Under the pieces are notes generated by a model that searched no databases, was not told where the DNA came from, and saw only the letters and a list, made by a program, of their open reading frames with translations. Made by a program: the position numbers and the translations under genes. Below are positions 10,695 through 22,111 of a stretch of DNA of 64,000 nucleotides, piece after piece; within the stretch, counting starts at the first letter, position 1; the number at the start of each line of letters is the position of its first letter. Source of the DNA: Pseudocercospora fijiensis CIRAD86 (lineage: Eukaryota; Ascomycota; Dothideomycetes; Mycosphaerellales; Mycosphaerellaceae); assembly GCF_000340215.1 (NCBI RefSeq), contig NW_006921536.1, positions 4,893,789 to 4,957,788 on the forward strand, in the 5' to 3' direction.

Positions 10695-10973
10695 TATTAG
10701 CTAGTAACCGGCCCTATACCTATAGGCTAAGTTTGAGCCTATATAAGAGGCCTCCTTCGGTATAGTAGACAAATTATCAACCTCGTATAGTATATTGTTT
10801 ATGTTACACTTCTATAATGCCTATATTGCAGGGCTCTAGTTACTAGCCTAAGCGGCAGTCTCGTTATCCTATCTTACTAAACATAGCTGCCTATATTGCT
10901 ATAGGTTATGTTACCCTCGGTTGCCTATACTATTGCTGCTAGTAGTAGTAGTAGTGTTAGTTTCTATCCTTTA
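10695..10973 (+). repeat. 3' LTR of A-left
   Basis: About 279 bp, starting TATTAGCTAG and ending CCTTTA, which would be TG...CA before RIP. Near-identical to 49407-49686 and 61425-61704 (reverse strand). Contains a TATA-like CCTATATAAGAGG near 10738-10752. Flanking ATAG at 10974-10977 may be the target duplication; its partner is outside the window. Confidence 0.9.
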
Positions 10974-11716
10974 ATAGGCGATACTTAAGTCTTAGCTATA
11001 GACAAATCTTACTCTAATAATGTAATATAAATATCGAGCCTCGATTAGAGACTATCCCCTTAGGGGTTCCCTAATAGCTATAGAAGATGTTATTCTATAG
11101 GGACTTAGCTAGGTTAATAGCCGTCTAATCCTTCCGAGCGGGGATATAGCGAGCACCCTTAGTAAATCGGTCTATAACGACTAGTATAGCGTTAAAGACG
11201 TCTCTACTTCCTCTTCGCTTAGTAGGGGGAAGACCTATAATAAAATCTATTATAAGCTCTGCAAATAGCTTCTTTAGAATAGGGAGTAAAGACAACTCGC
11301 TAAATAGCAGGTGCTTTAGTGCCTTAATACGCTAGTATACTACGTAGGTCTATACGTATTCTTTTATATACCGTTTACTATTTAGCTAGTAGTATATACG
11401 CGATAGTAGCTCGTGCGACCTCTCTATACTATAGTAACTAGCAAGCTTACTATTATAGTATCGCTTTAAAAGCTCTTATCTAATCGATTGTTTAGCGGGG
11501 ATATAGTATCTGCCCTTAAACTTTAGGTAACCCTTATCGTCGATCGACTAGTTACTCTTACTAGATCGAGTCGTTCGCCTACTTATAAGCTTGTCGATAC
11601 GTTTAGTAGCAAAGGCGTCCCTCTGCTAAGTACGTAATAGCTTATCTATAAACGATTAACTATCCCTATTTGCAAGGTTATTTAATAGCACCCTCGCTAT
11701 TAAACGAGGTACGTAT

Positions 11717-11733
11717 TATATATATCTAATAGT
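11717..11733. repeat. Target site duplication of short LINE, left copy
   Basis: TATATATATCTAATAGT, repeated exactly at 12771-12787. Undisturbed B copies have a single site of this type, for example near 41027. Confidence 0.9.
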
Positions 11734-12770
11734 CCCAAACCCAAAGCCTAAAGAAAATCCTAGGAGCATACAAAACTACACTAACAAGGGTAGTAGAAAT
11801 GGAATCAGGGATCCTACTAGTTAAACAATACCTTAAGGGACTAAGACACCAATATGCGGCAAAGACAATAGAATACCTAGTCTAATAGACTATCTAAAAG
11901 GCACTAGACAAGATAAAAGCCTAGTGCATTAGGACTAGGAGGCGAGACAGACTATAAATGACTCCCTAGAAAGTTAAAGACCTAGAGCAATATAGAGTCT
12001 TAACAAGAGAAATGCTAGAGAAAGAGCTTTAGGGACCAAATATAAGGCTAAAGGAAGACAAGCTAAAGGGAGAGAAACAAAGCCTAGTAGAGTTAATTGC
12101 TAGATACCTATAGGAGCAGGAATAGAACAAAACACAAGTTAGACTAGGAACCCTAAAGGCACTAATCAAATTTGGTTAATACAACTACTAGCTCTACAAG
12201 GACCTAAACAGGGCCGAGGCAAGCCTAGCTATCTAAATCAGATCTAAACACATTAGACTTAGGTCTTACCTGTTTAGAAGATACGTCCTAGGAATTGAAA
12301 GCAGAGCGTACTAATATAGCTACCAATCTTAGAACCCTAAGCATATGCTGCTAGTCTGCCCTTAGTAGTTAGAAGGCAGAAGTAATTAGAGACTAAAAGC
12401 AATAGAAAGGGAATACGATAAGCTAATCTAGAGTAAAGAAGACCTAAAGAGGATAGTGAAGTGGATTATTAAATAGGGATTTATACAACAATTCGCACTA
12501 GCAAGGGAAACTAAGGAGTAGATAAGAAGGAGGGAAGAAGAGGGGGAAAGAAGGGCAGGGCAGCAGGCAAGGTAGTTAGAGGGTAACAACTATAACACTA
12601 GTGCACCCTAGAGGAAGGAAAATAAGGAAACGAGGAAGATTAACACTTATAAAAAGGACAGGAGGGAGGTTTTTACCAACTAAGTTAGTTTCCTACCTAA
12701 AACAATACATAGAAACAGACCTACATAGGCCGAAAGGCACTACAACAGGCAAATGAAATATCTATCTATC
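11734..12770 (+). mobile_element. 5'-truncated LINE (Tad-like), short copy
   Basis: About 1.04 kb corresponding to the 3' end of the LINE at 32281-37183, flanked by 17-bp target duplications, with a TATC-repeat tail (ATATCTATCTATC) instead of poly(A). 5' truncation is usual for target-primed reverse transcription. CpA and TpG are more frequent than in surrounding DNA, so RIP damage is milder. Sits in the integrase of B4. Confidence 0.9.
11765..12690 (+). pseudogene. LINE ORF2 C-terminal part (short copy)
   Basis: Frame beginning near L-G-A-Y-K-T-T-L and ending near 12690. The key feature is the C-terminal block S-K-H-I-R-L-R-S-Y-L-F-R-R (about 12240-12285) and K-H-M-L-L-V-C-P (about 12340-12363), the Cys/His-containing tail of Tad-like LINE reverse transcriptase ORFs. 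Then a basic, Glu/Arg-rich end. Interrupted by TAG/TAA at probable Gln/Trp codons. Endonuclease and RT core are missing. Confidence 0.8.
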
Positions 12771-12787
12771 TATATATATCTAATAGT
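12771..12787. repeat. Target site duplication of short LINE, right copy
   Basis: Exact match to 11717-11733. Confidence 0.9.
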
Positions 12788-14727
12788 ACTAGTAGCCGGA
12801 TTAACTATAGCAGTGCTTTAATCGCTATTACTATATATAGCGATATCGACTAGGGAGTTATTATAACTTCTCCTATCTATATCCTTAGCCCTTGCCTTAA
12901 TACGTACTATTAATATAGTAAGAGTATTAATATGCTTTAAGCCGTCGCGGAGTCCGGTAAGCCGCTTATCCTACGCTTACTTATTAACAATATAGGCTAT
13001 AGCAATCTTATGCTGCAGGGTTAGAAACAAAGAATTAATATATTAGGTCTCGCTATTATAATTAGGTCGCCTCGATAGGCTATCGGTAGGGTTACTTACG
13101 CCTAGCCGGTATAATATATTAAAATCGAACCCGGCGAGGTATACGGCCTATCTAGCCTATCGACCTATAACCCTAGTAACCTTAGTAATACTACGGAGGT
13201 TGTTATAGTCTGTATAGACCTATATTGTATATTAAGCTTTATCGAGGTAGTGCCTCTAATACTTAAAGGCCTCGACAATAGCTAGTAACTCTTGCTCGTA
13301 GGTCTCGTAGCGACGCTTAGCGTCGATTATTTTTCGTAAGAAGAAGGCGATCGGGTACTAATAATAGTCCTTATCCGATTGTTGTAATATAATAGCTAAT
13401 ATAGCAAACTGTAAAGCGTTAGTCTTAATGCGGATTAGTTTGCTTAGTACGAAGTAGTATAACTAGGGGACTTTAGTAAAGCGTTGCTTTAGACCGTTAA
13501 AAGCGGCTTATGCTTTATTAGTCTATCTAAATTCTCTAGTCGGGTTAGCCTTAGTTTTAGTAAGCTTAGTTAGGGGCATTATATGCCGTAAATAGCTCTT
13601 AATAAAGCGACGATAGAAATTAGCGAAGCCGAGGAATAACTAAAGTTCTTTAATACTAGTAGGTGTTAGCTACTTAGTAATAGTCTTAATCTAATTAGGA
13701 TTAGCCTTAATACCCTTAGTTAATACGAGGAAGCTAAGGAAGGGTACCTCTTTAGTAGTAAAGGTGCATTTAGAAGGCTTATAATATAGTTTATAGGTCC
13801 TTAGGCAATCGAGTACCTTACGGACTATAGCCTAGTATTCCGCAATATTAGGTAAGTGTATATAAACTAGGATGTTATCTAGGTAAACTATACAGAGGTA
13901 GTCTAATAGGCCTAATAGGGCCCGATTAATATAGGACTAGAATATAGTAGGGGCATTAGCTAGCCTAAACAGTATAACTAAGTACTCGAAATAGCTATAA
14001 CGAGTGCGAAAGGCTGTCTTCTATTTATCGCCCTTGCGAATACAGATGCAGTAATAGGCGTCTTTAATGTCTAATATAGTATAGTAGTAGGTACCGGAAA
14101 GGCGATCGAGGGTCTTATTAATAAGTAGAAGTAGACAGCGGTCTTTAATAGTAACAGTATTAAGCCTACTATAATCGATATATAGGCGTAGGCTACTATC
14201 CTTCTTTAGTACGAATAGGATAGGTGCGCCGGCAGGGCTGTTACTATACCGAATACGACTACTAGCTAGGTTTTCCTTTAGGTACTTATATAGCATAGCA
14301 AGCTCGCGCTTACTAAGGTTATAGAGTAGCCTAAAAGGAACCTCTTCGCCTTCTATTATATTAATCTTGTAGTCCGTCTCTTTAAATATAGGCAATGTCG
14401 ATGCTAAGTAGTGTTTAAATATATTAATATAGGTTTCTCGAATAGGCTCTAGTATACGCTCGAGCTATTTAGAGTCTATACTATTAGGGGGCATAGGTTT
14501 ATCGTCGTTACTATCGAGTAGGTCGGTAGTAGGGTCCGCTAAGGTAGGCGTTAGGTTGCCGATAAATAGGACCCTAATATCGTTAGGGCACTCGCTAATA
14601 TTAATATATTTAATATCCTCCTTCCTAGCGATTCTAAATCGCTACTATTAGAGGCCTAAGTCTATAGTTATAGCGTAGTATTTAAGGATAGGGTTGCTAA
14701 TAACAATAGTAGCTCCCCTATATAGGT

Positions 14728-14925
14728 TGTTAGGACCGAAGAGGTTATACGTAATTAGTATGTAACTAGGCTCGAGTAAAGCTAGGGTCTTAATGCCTTA
14801 GGTAGGGCTTAGCGCTTAGTAATAGGCTAACTCTCCTACCTTCCTCCCTCTCCTCCTAGATCCTTATCGAATACTACCTATACCTACTACTATCCTATCT
14901 ACCTGCTAATATAACCCTTCTTATA
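14728..14925 (+). repeat. 5' LTR of B3
   Basis: 198 bp, TGTTAGG... to ...CTTCTTATA (TG...CA before RIP). Matches 18922-19119 (reverse), 44020-44208 and 63223-63411; the last two lack about 9 bp near the start. Confidence 0.9.
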
Positions 14926-14942
14926 TAGTATTCGATCTACCC
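14926..14942 (+). promoter_or_regulatory. Primer binding site of B3
   Basis: TAGTATTCGATCTACCC directly follows the LTR; the leading TAG fits an RIP-altered TGG, the usual start of a tRNA-complementary primer site. The same sequence follows the Bplus LTR. Confidence 0.7.
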
Positions 14943-15103
14943 TTTAAGGGCAGTAGCTAGATAGTCCTTATTTCGAGCTTTTAGCGGTATAGCCCCGAAA
15001 ACCGTTAATCTGACTATATTGCGCTATACTAAATTAATCGCACTAAGCCGATACCCGCTAATTCCGCTATATCCGTACTATAGGGGCCTATAATATATTA
15101 TTA

Positions 15104-16455
15104 GTGTTACCCCTTATTATAATAGCCGGCTTATTACGAAGCAACAACAACAACCGTAGCGCTACTAGCAGCGCTAGTAACGACAACACTAGTGCCGAAG
15201 TACCTACTAAAGAGCCTGCTAGAGGGCCTACTAAAGAACCTATAGTTCTAGGTAATAATCTAGAATTGCCTATCGACGACATTCTTAATAACATTATTAA
15301 TCGACGATATAGCTAACTAGCCTTTAGGCCCTAGCCGATAGCGAGACTTTAAGAAGCTACTTAGAACAGGCTTACTACCTTACGTTAAGAACAATAGCTA
15401 AAGGATAACCTCCTCGAGATTTATCGCCTATAGGAAGCCCTAGCAACTAATACTAAACTAATAGTAGGGCCTTCCTCCCTATCTGTTTTAGTCTAAAAGA
15501 AGGATACTAAACTTAAGGACTGTACTATATTTAATAGCTCTAGTCGAAAACAATATAACGACTATATCCGTAACTGCGAGCTTAACTAGCGTAATATACT
15601 AAGAGCGCTGCTAGACGACTACTTATTAGTCGTCTACGCTATATAATATATTAATAGCGACCTAAAGCGTACCTAGGATAACTATTTTGAATCCCTTAAT
15701 AATTAGACCGCTATTTAGTAGCAGGACTATAAGACTATTATACTAAATACCCTAGGCAACCCTATATTGCGATAGCAACATATATAGGACTAATACCTGC
15801 GTGCTAAACAAAAGGCCGACTAATCCTTACGATCCTTCGAGGCCTATTTAAAGACCCTCGAGGACGATTTGCTAGCTAAGACCGACTCTATATAGATTTC
15901 CGAAATACGCCCTCAATTACGATAGGAATTAGTCCTTAAATTAGACCGTCGCCGTGTGTTCGAATAGGCTAATCTAATACGCATTTAATTTATAGTCGAA
16001 GTAGAAATAGCTAAACGAGCTATTTAGCTCTAGTAACGACTAGAATCGAGGATCCGACTAGCTAGTACTAACCGCGGCAACCGTAGTGCCTGCGGAGGAA
16101 ACTAAGGCTCCTACTAAAACAGCAATACTAACAATAATAGGAATAGTAACAATAACCGTAGAAGAGGCCGTAGCCGGCGGCTATATAGAGGAGGCCGTAA
16201 TAGGGGCTATAGAAGGGGCTCGTATCCCTATAATACTAATCGCTTAACTAATAATAGCGGCAGCTAAGGCAACCTCCTAACCGGATTGAAATGCTTTAAT
16301 TGTAATAGTACTACTTATTTACTAGGCTAATATAATAAGCCTCGAGACTAGGCCCGAGTCGATCGTGCTACCGCTAAACACCGAAAGCACCTTTTAGCCG
16401 CTAACGCTACCCCTATCGGTCCTTCTAATTAGTCGAAAAAAGAATAAGCGCCGCA
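15104..16455 (+). pseudogene. gag of B3
   Basis: Nucleocapsid/capsid protein. The frame (2 mod 3) begins near GTG TTA CCC CTT at 15104; I see no ATG. Low-complexity Asn/Ser/Pro/Glu N-terminus, then N-N-L-E-L-P-I-D-D-I-L, helical capsid region, then a Gly/Arg/Asn-rich segment (16080-16260). A CCHC zinc knuckle starts at 16289 (K-C-F-N-C) with the His and last Cys now Tyr, both explicable by RIP. Gag ends near an A6 run (TCG AAA AAA GAA TAA) at about 16433-16448. Protease is in the -1 frame. Confidence 0.8.
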
Positions 16456-18921
16456 CTAACTATTAGCCTTATACGGCGTAAAACTATCGACATTATGCTA
16501 GCTATTATACGCACCTGTCTTATATAGGACACGTATAGAACTAACTATAAGACTAAGGTTATGCTAGACCTAGGAAATTCAGTTAGTGCCCTTATTAGCT
16601 ATCGCCTAGCTAAGCAACTAGACCTTCGACAATTAAATAGGGCTAACCTACTAACCCTTGCTTAGTTTAATAAAGCCCGGCACTTAACCTATAGAGCCTA
16701 CTATATTCCTATAGTTCTAAAAGACGACCTCGGCAATAAGCGGCGAGCGCCTATTAGATTTTACTACCTATATAGTAGATATAGACAACCTTCTATCCGA
16801 TATTGTCCTCGGAAACCCTATTCTTAAGCACTACGCCGTAGCTATAGACCTAGGCAGCTAATAGTAGCGATTTAGAATCGCTAGGAAGGAGGACATTGAA
16901 TATATTAACGCTAGCGAGTGCCCTAACGATATTAGGGTCCTATTTATTAGCAACCTAACTCTAGCTAATCCGGTTACTAACCTACTCGGTAGTAATAACG
17001 ACGAACCTATGCCCCCTAATAGTATAGACCCTAATTAGCTTACTCGTATACTATAGCCTATCCAAGAGACCTATATTAATGTATTTAAACACTACTTAGT
17101 ATCGACGTTGCCTATATTTAAAGAGACGGACTATAAGATCGATATTATATAGGGTAAGGAGGTCCCTTTTAGGCTACTCTACAACCTTAGTAAAAGAGAG
17201 CTTGCTATATTGCGTAAGTACCTAGATAAGAACCTAGCTAATAGTCGAATTTAGTATAGTAACAGCCCTACTAGTATACTAATCCTATTTGTCCCTAAGA
17301 AGGATAGTAGCCTGCATTTATACGTTAATTACCGCAGGCTTAATGCTATTACTATTAAGGACCGTTGTCTACTTCCGCTTATTAATAAGACCCTCGATCG
17401 TCTATCTAGCGCCTATTTCTATACTATATTAGACATTAAGGATGCGTACTATCGTATCTATATTCGTAAGGGGCCTAAGGGCGATAAATAGAAGACAGCC
17501 TTCTATACTCGTTATAGCTATTTCGAGTACTTAGTTATGCTATTTAGGCTAGCTAATGCCCCTGTAACCTTCTAGTCTTATATTAATCGGGCCCTATTAG
17601 GCCTATTAGACTACCTCTATATAGTTTACCTAGATAATATTAATATCCTAGTTTATACCTATTTACCTAATATTACGGAGTACTAGGCTATAGTCCGTAA
17701 GGTACTCGATCGCCTACGGGCCTATAGCTTATATTACAAGCCCTCTAAGTGCACCTTTGCTACTAAGGAGGTGTCCTTTCTCGGCTTCCTCGTATTAACT
17801 AATAGCGTTAAGGCTAATCCTAATTAGATTAAGACTATTACTAAGTAGCTAACGCCTACTAGTATTAAGGAGCTTTAATTATTCCTAGGTTTTACTAACT
17901 TCTACCGTCGATTTATCGAGGGCTACTTACGGCACGTAATACCGCTAACTAAGCTTACTAAAACTAAGGCTAACCCGACTAGAGAGTTTAAGTAGACTAA
18001 TAAAGTATAAGCCGCTTTTAACGGTTTAAAGCAGCGCTTTACTAAAGTCCCCTTATTGCACTATTTCGTACTAAGTAGGCAGATCCGTATTAAGACTAAC
18101 GCTTTACAGTTCGCTATATTAGCTATTATATTATAATAGGCTAATAACAATTACTAGCACCTAATCGCCTTCTTTTTATAGAAGATAATTAATACGGAAC
18201 GTCGCTACGAGACCTACGAGCAAGAGCTCTTAGCAATCGTTAAAGCCTTTAAGTACTAGCGCTACTATCTCGATAGTGCTTAGTATACTATTTAGGTCTA
18301 TACGGACTATAACAACCTCCGTAGCATTACTAAGGTTACTAGGGTTATAGGTCGATAGGCTAGGTAGGCCGTCTACCTCGCTAGGTTTAATTTTAATATA
18401 TTACACCGGCTAGGCGTAAGCAACCCTACTAATAGCCTATTAAGGCGACCTAATTACGACAGCGAGACCTAACATATTAATTCTTTGTTTCTAACCCTAT
18501 AGTATAAGATTGCTATAGCCCGTATTGTTAATAAGTAAGCGTAGGATAAGCGGCTTACTAGACTCCGCGACGGCCCAAAGCATATTAATGCTCTTGCCAC
18601 ATTAATAGTGCGTATTAAATAATTAAAGCAAGGGCTAAGGACATAGATAGGAGAAGTTATAATAACTCCCTAGTCGATATCGCTATATATAGTAATAGCG
18701 ATTAAAGCACTGCTATAGTTAATCCGGCTACTAGTGCTATTAGATATATATAATACGTACCTCGTTTAATAGCGAGAGTGCTATTAAATAACTTTATAAA
18801 TAGGGATAGTTAATCGTTTATAGATAAGCTGTTATATACTTAGTAGAGGGACGCCTTTACTACTAAATATATCGATAAGCTTATAAGTAGGCGAACGACT
18901 CGATCTAGTAAGAGTAACTAG
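16449..18921 (+). pseudogene. pol of B3, cut in integrase region
   Basis: Protease near 16561 (M-L-D-L-G-N-S-V-S-A, from a D-x-G-type site). RT from about 17090 with YNLSKRELA and SSLHLYVNYRRLN. Catalytic box Y-L-D-N-I near 17620-17640, RNase H near 18060-18330 including ERRYETYEQELLAI-type residues, then the chromodomain-element linker up to 18921. In the -1 frame relative to gag. Contains extra small indels (for example 16738-16755 and 17465-17480) compared with Bplus. Truncated by the Bminus insertion. Confidence 0.85.
18917..18921. repeat. Presumed target duplication of Bminus, one copy
   Basis: ACTAG next to the outer edge of the Bminus 3' LTR. The partner would be outside the window, so this is a prediction. 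Confidence 0.4.
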
Positions 18922-19119
18922 TGTAAGAAGGGTTATATTAGTAGGTAGATAGGGTAGTAGTAGGTACAAGTAGTATTCGATAAGGAACTAGGAGGAGAGG
19001 GAGGAAGGTAGGCAAGTTGGCCTATTACTAAGCGCCAAGCCCTGCCTAAGGCACTAAGACCCTAGCTTCACTCGAGCCCGGTTATATACTAATTACGTAT
19101 AACCTCTTTAGCCCTAACA
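18922..19119 (-). repeat. 3' LTR of Bminus
   Basis: 198 bp; on the minus strand starts TGTTAGGGC and ends CTTCTTACA, keeping the canonical TG...CA that the other copies have lost. Confidence 0.9.
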
Positions 19120-20308
19120 CACGCTTCCCTTCTAAAGGCCGCGCCTACGTAGCCTGTCTATATTCTAATCTCGACCTCTATTACTACTAACTTAGCAGAT
19201 CTAATAAGCTATCTAGTCCGCGCTAAATTAAACACTTAACTATCTAATTATATAACTATATCAAACCTTACCCCTAATACAATACAATATACAACTCTAA
19301 CTGCGCTATCCTTATATATAATAAAGTAAAGGGATATAGAGCTATAAGAATTAAGGGCTATCGACTAATTATAATATAGGCGCGTCTCCCCTACTATAAT
19401 AGGTAGACGTACGAGGTATTGTAGTACTGCCTCCGCTCTAAGTAATATCGTTCCGAGTTCTTTGCGTCTACTCTAAAAGACCTAGCAATGTCCGCTTCTA
19501 AGGGTTTGTCCGCTTCCGAGGGTTATTGTTCTTATTATTACGAGGACTATTATTTACTATCGTAGTTTTACTAGCCCTAATTAGTTAGGTTTGGCAGCCT
19601 TTAATTGTTAATCTTATCTTATCTTTTAAAAACACAGCTCGTCTAGTTTCTATAGATAAAGGCTATTATAAGTGTAGTAGTAGAGGTTCGCCTCGCTTAA
19701 AGGGTTAGATAGATCGAGGAGTAACCTATTGTCCGCAAGATCGACCCCGGCTAGCTTAGCTCTATAGTTTTTGCTTTTAGTTAGTCTATTAGTCGCTCAA
19801 TCTTTTAGGCAGCTTAAAGTTTTAACTCGGCCTTAAAGTTTTAATATAAGTAAGGTTAATAATAGTAGCGACTAGGTAATATTAATAATAGCGGCGCTAG
19901 CCGTCTTAGCGCTAACTTTACCTTGCTTCCGGTTTCCTTCTTTAACTAACAATAACATTAGTAACACCGTTACCGATATAGTCGCGTCGTCTTCCTTCTT
20001 CGAATAGCAACATACCCTATAATACTATTACTAATATAGCCGCGCCGGCCGTGCCGCCCTTTAGTATAGGCGCGACGCTGTTATTATTATTATTATTATT
20101 ACTATTCACGCGCGCGCGCGTCGTCCTCGCTAATCGCCTAGGCCTCGAGGCCTCGATAGAAGGAGGGAATAAGAGGGGGACCTATAGGGCGCGTTAGTAA
20201 AGAGGTAGAGTCCTTAAAAGAGTAGGCAATTAGTTAACGCGTCGTAGCGCGCCTAGTATAGTCTTATTGTCCTTTGTTGCTAACAATTGCTTGCCTCTAA
20301 TTAGTTAG
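19120..20308 (-). other. Non-coding 3' region of Bminus between pol and LTR
   Basis: About 1.2 kb, colinear with 62068-63222 of Bplus in reverse. No long frame with coding character apart from a weak one continuing from the palindrome. Holds an ATT microsatellite (20081-20104), a CGCG run (20107-20120) and TATA-like AT-rich stretches near 19240-19330. Confidence 0.7.
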
Positions 20309-20335
20309 CTAATAGTACCCTAGGGGTAGTATTGT
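20309..20335 (-). repeat. Palindrome downstream of chromodomain in Bminus
   Basis: Same family as P0-P4 of element A: arms AATAGTACCC and GGGGTAGTATT on the plus strand. On the coding strand it reads CAATACTACCCCTAGGG, i.e. CAATA rather than TAATG. The pol stop (TAA 20350-20348) is 13 bases upstream of it. Confidence 0.75.
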
Positions 20336-20347
20336 TCCTAGGCGACA

Positions 20348-21612
20348 TTATAGGCCCTTAGCCTTCTTCTTGTTCTTTATACTAGTCTAATACTTATCTA
20401 ACAACTTAGCTATATCCTTAAAGGAATCTTTAGCTTCCTATAAGTCCTATTTAGGCGAATAGCCTTACTACCTTAGCAGGTACTCCTTCTTACCTTGTCT
20501 AGTCTAATGCTTTAGTATACGCTCTATAGACTATAGCTCTTTACTATTAGCTAAGACCTCTTCTGACTTAGTAGGCGCTTTATCGCCTTCGCGTTAGTAA
20601 TATAGCTTAAGGAGGGATACGTAGAAGGTGTTATAGATAGTATAATAAGGTAGAAGCTATAACTAGTAGGCCTAGCTATTACCCTTCGGTTCTCGGATAC
20701 GGAATAGGCTAATGTATCTTAGTGCGAGTTTGGGCCTTGTTTTACTATTAGGTAATAGGTGTTTGCGGATGCGGAGGTTCTTCGTACTAAGTATAACTAT
20801 ATCGCCTTGCTTAAAGGTTACTAGTATATAGCGCTTATCGTAGTAGGCCTTTTAGTACTCTTAAGCCTTTATTAGCTTCTTAGCTATCTTAGCATAGATT
20901 TCTCGCATCTTCTAGATACGTTCTATCGCCGCTAGTGTCTCTAGTACTTAACGCGCTTCCCTTTCCTTACGCTCGGCCTCGAGCGATAGTAGGTCTTGTA
21001 GTATAGCGGCGTTCTAGCCTATTATAGCTATATATAGTAAAACCTTAGTAGATAAGTGTACACTATTGTTATATACGAATTCTGCTAGTTGTAGGAGGTT
21101 AACCTATCTATTAGGGTCCTCGCTAATACAGCTACGCAGGTACTACTATAGCGTAGCATTTTGCCTCTCTATTTAACCGTTAGTCTATAGATAGAAGGCT
21201 ATTAACAGCCGATGCTTCAGTCTTAGCTATAGGCATAATTCGCTCTAATAGTACGATATAAATATCGAGCCCCTATTAGAGACTATCCCCTTAGGGGTCC
21301 CCTAATAGGTATAGAAGATATTGTTCTATAGCGCTTCTGCTATATTAATAGCAGTCTAATCTTTCTACGCCGGGATATATCGAGCGCCTTTAGTAAATCG
21401 ATCTACTATAATAAGGATAGCATTATATACATCCTTGCTACCCCTACGCTTAGTAGGAGAAAGGCCTATAATAAAGTCTGTTATAAGTTCTGCGAATAGC
21501 TTCCTAGGAATAGGAAGTAAAGACAACTCGCTAAATAGTAGGTGCTTTAGTGCTTTAATACGCTAGTATACTGCATAGGTCTGCACGTATTCTTTTATAT
21601 ACCGCTTACTAT
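20348..21612 (-). pseudogene. pol C-terminus of Bminus: integrase end and chromodomain
   Basis: Integrase C-terminal part (21600-20700) and a chromodomain at about 20560-20370: E-R-I-L-K-H, then K-K-E-Y-L-L-R, then G-Y-S-P-K and the D-x-x-E-A-K block. In chromoviruses the chromodomain directs integration to heterochromatin marked by histone methylation. Stops are TAG at Trp/Gln positions of the fold. Continues at 40681 across element C. Confidence 0.85.
21609..21612. repeat. Target duplication of element C, left copy (CTAT)
   Basis: CTAT before the C LTR at 21613 and again at 40681-40684 after the other LTR. The uninterrupted site in B4 (ACCGTTTACTATTTAGC near 11370) has one CTAT. Confidence 0.8.
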
Positions 21613-21969
21613 TATAGGCGGGACGAGTAGGTCGTAGGTAGAGGTACATATATAGGGAACTATATGCTGTAGGCCTAGTACTTAATGTCTCTTAGGTAAC
21701 TACGAGGGGTCGGCGTAGCATTATATACTTCGAAGGGAAGGCGTTATAAATATTAAAGAGAAGAGAATAGCCGTAGGGAGGGCTATATTGTAGCTAGATT
21801 AGGTACATTTCCTATGTCTTTCTTGCTATATATTGTCGTAGCTGTGTCTCCTTATATAGTATATATGTGTTTTTTAATTATAAAAGTAGCTATATATATT
21901 CGGGGTACAAAAAAAAGGAAAGAGGGTACAAGTGTATATACCTAAGCTAAGCCGGGTTTCCCTACTACA
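21613..21969 (-). repeat. 3' LTR of element C
   Basis: 357 bp; on the minus strand starts TGTAGTAGGGAAACCC. Near-identical to 40323-40680. Contains an A8 run near 21909 and TATA-like sequence. Confidence 0.92.
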
Positions 21970-21984
21970 TTTTCCCTCCCGGAC
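21970..21984 (-). promoter_or_regulatory. Polypurine tract of element C
   Basis: On the minus strand CCGGGAGGGAAAA lies directly before the 3' LTR, the expected plus-strand primer. Confidence 0.75.
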
Positions 21985-22082
21985 TAGGAAGTCTGCCCTT
22001 AGACTAACGCTTCCTTACCTCCCGGACTAAAAAACCTTAAACACGTAAAAAAAAACCAAACTAACTATCCTATAACGGTATC

Positions 22083-22097
22083 CTAGCTAGCTAGCTG
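22083..22097 (-). repeat. AGCT-repeat motif after ORF3 of element C
   Basis: CTAGCTAGCTAGCTG, 15 bases beyond the ORF3 stop. One of four such motifs in C (others at 26154, 31203 and 39789), each at an ORF boundary. Confidence 0.8.
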
Positions 22098-22111
22098 CTA
22101 TACCCTATTAC

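Larger units (their letters stand above)
1..10973 (+). mobile_element. LTR retrotransposon A, left copy (A-left), 5' end outside window
   Basis: Ty3/Gypsy-order element (gag, protease, reverse transcriptase, RNase H, integrase) plus an extra large ORF before the 3' LTR. The window opens inside gag. It is the inverted partner of A-right: base 16 here pairs with 59522 there, and the two can be followed to the 3' LTRs. Differences include an 8-bp insertion near 3410 and a ~0.8-kb insertion near 9044. It is inserted in the integrase region of B4, whose sequence resumes at 10974 with ATAGGCGATAC; the matching site in Bplus is near 48850. Heavily RIP-mutated. Confidence 0.9.
10974..14727 (-). mobile_element. 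Chromovirus B4, internal fragment
   Basis: Ty3/Gypsy element B on the minus strand, cut at its 3' side by A-left and at its 5' side by B3 (5' LTR at 14728). Only pol is present. The short LINE at 11734-12770 interrupts it. It is the oldest layer visible, because three other elements are inserted into it. Confidence 0.85.
10974..14727 (-). pseudogene. pol of B4 (protease end, RT, RNase H, part of integrase)
   Basis: Read on the minus strand. Protease/RT linker 14727-14430; RT N-terminus 14395-14021, an open run containing YNLSKRELA and YSNSPAGAPILFVLKKD, typical of Ty3/Gypsy RT. The catalytic YLDD region is near 13870-13890, RNase H about 13560-13000. The linker and integrase zinc region run to about 12790, and the integrase continues on the far side of the LINE (11733-10974). 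Stops are TAG/TAA at Gln/Trp positions. The protein would copy and integrate the element; this copy is inactive. Confidence 0.85.
14728..18921 (+). mobile_element. Chromovirus B3 (5' part)
   Basis: Plus-strand B element: 5' LTR, primer site, gag, protease, RT, RNase H and the start of the integrase region. It is cut at 18921 by Bminus (3' LTR at 18922). Inserted in the protease/RT region of B4; the 5 bases before the LTR are TAGGT, whose partner must lie beyond the window. Confidence 0.85.
18922..21612 (-). mobile_element. Chromovirus Bminus, 3' segment
   Basis: The 3' third of a minus-strand B element: end of integrase, chromodomain, palindrome, ~1.2-kb non-coding 3' region and 3' LTR. It is separated from the rest (40681-44019 and 63412-64000) by element C and by Bplus. 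Confidence 0.88.

Noticed and set aside
15088..15294. Minus-strand open run over the start of B3 gag
   Set aside because: Complement of the low-complexity gag N-terminus; the homologous run at 44493-44693 is also antisense to gag.
20081..20104. ATT microsatellite as a regulatory array
   Set aside because: Simple trinucleotide run with a different length in the other B copy (near 62238); nothing ties it to function.
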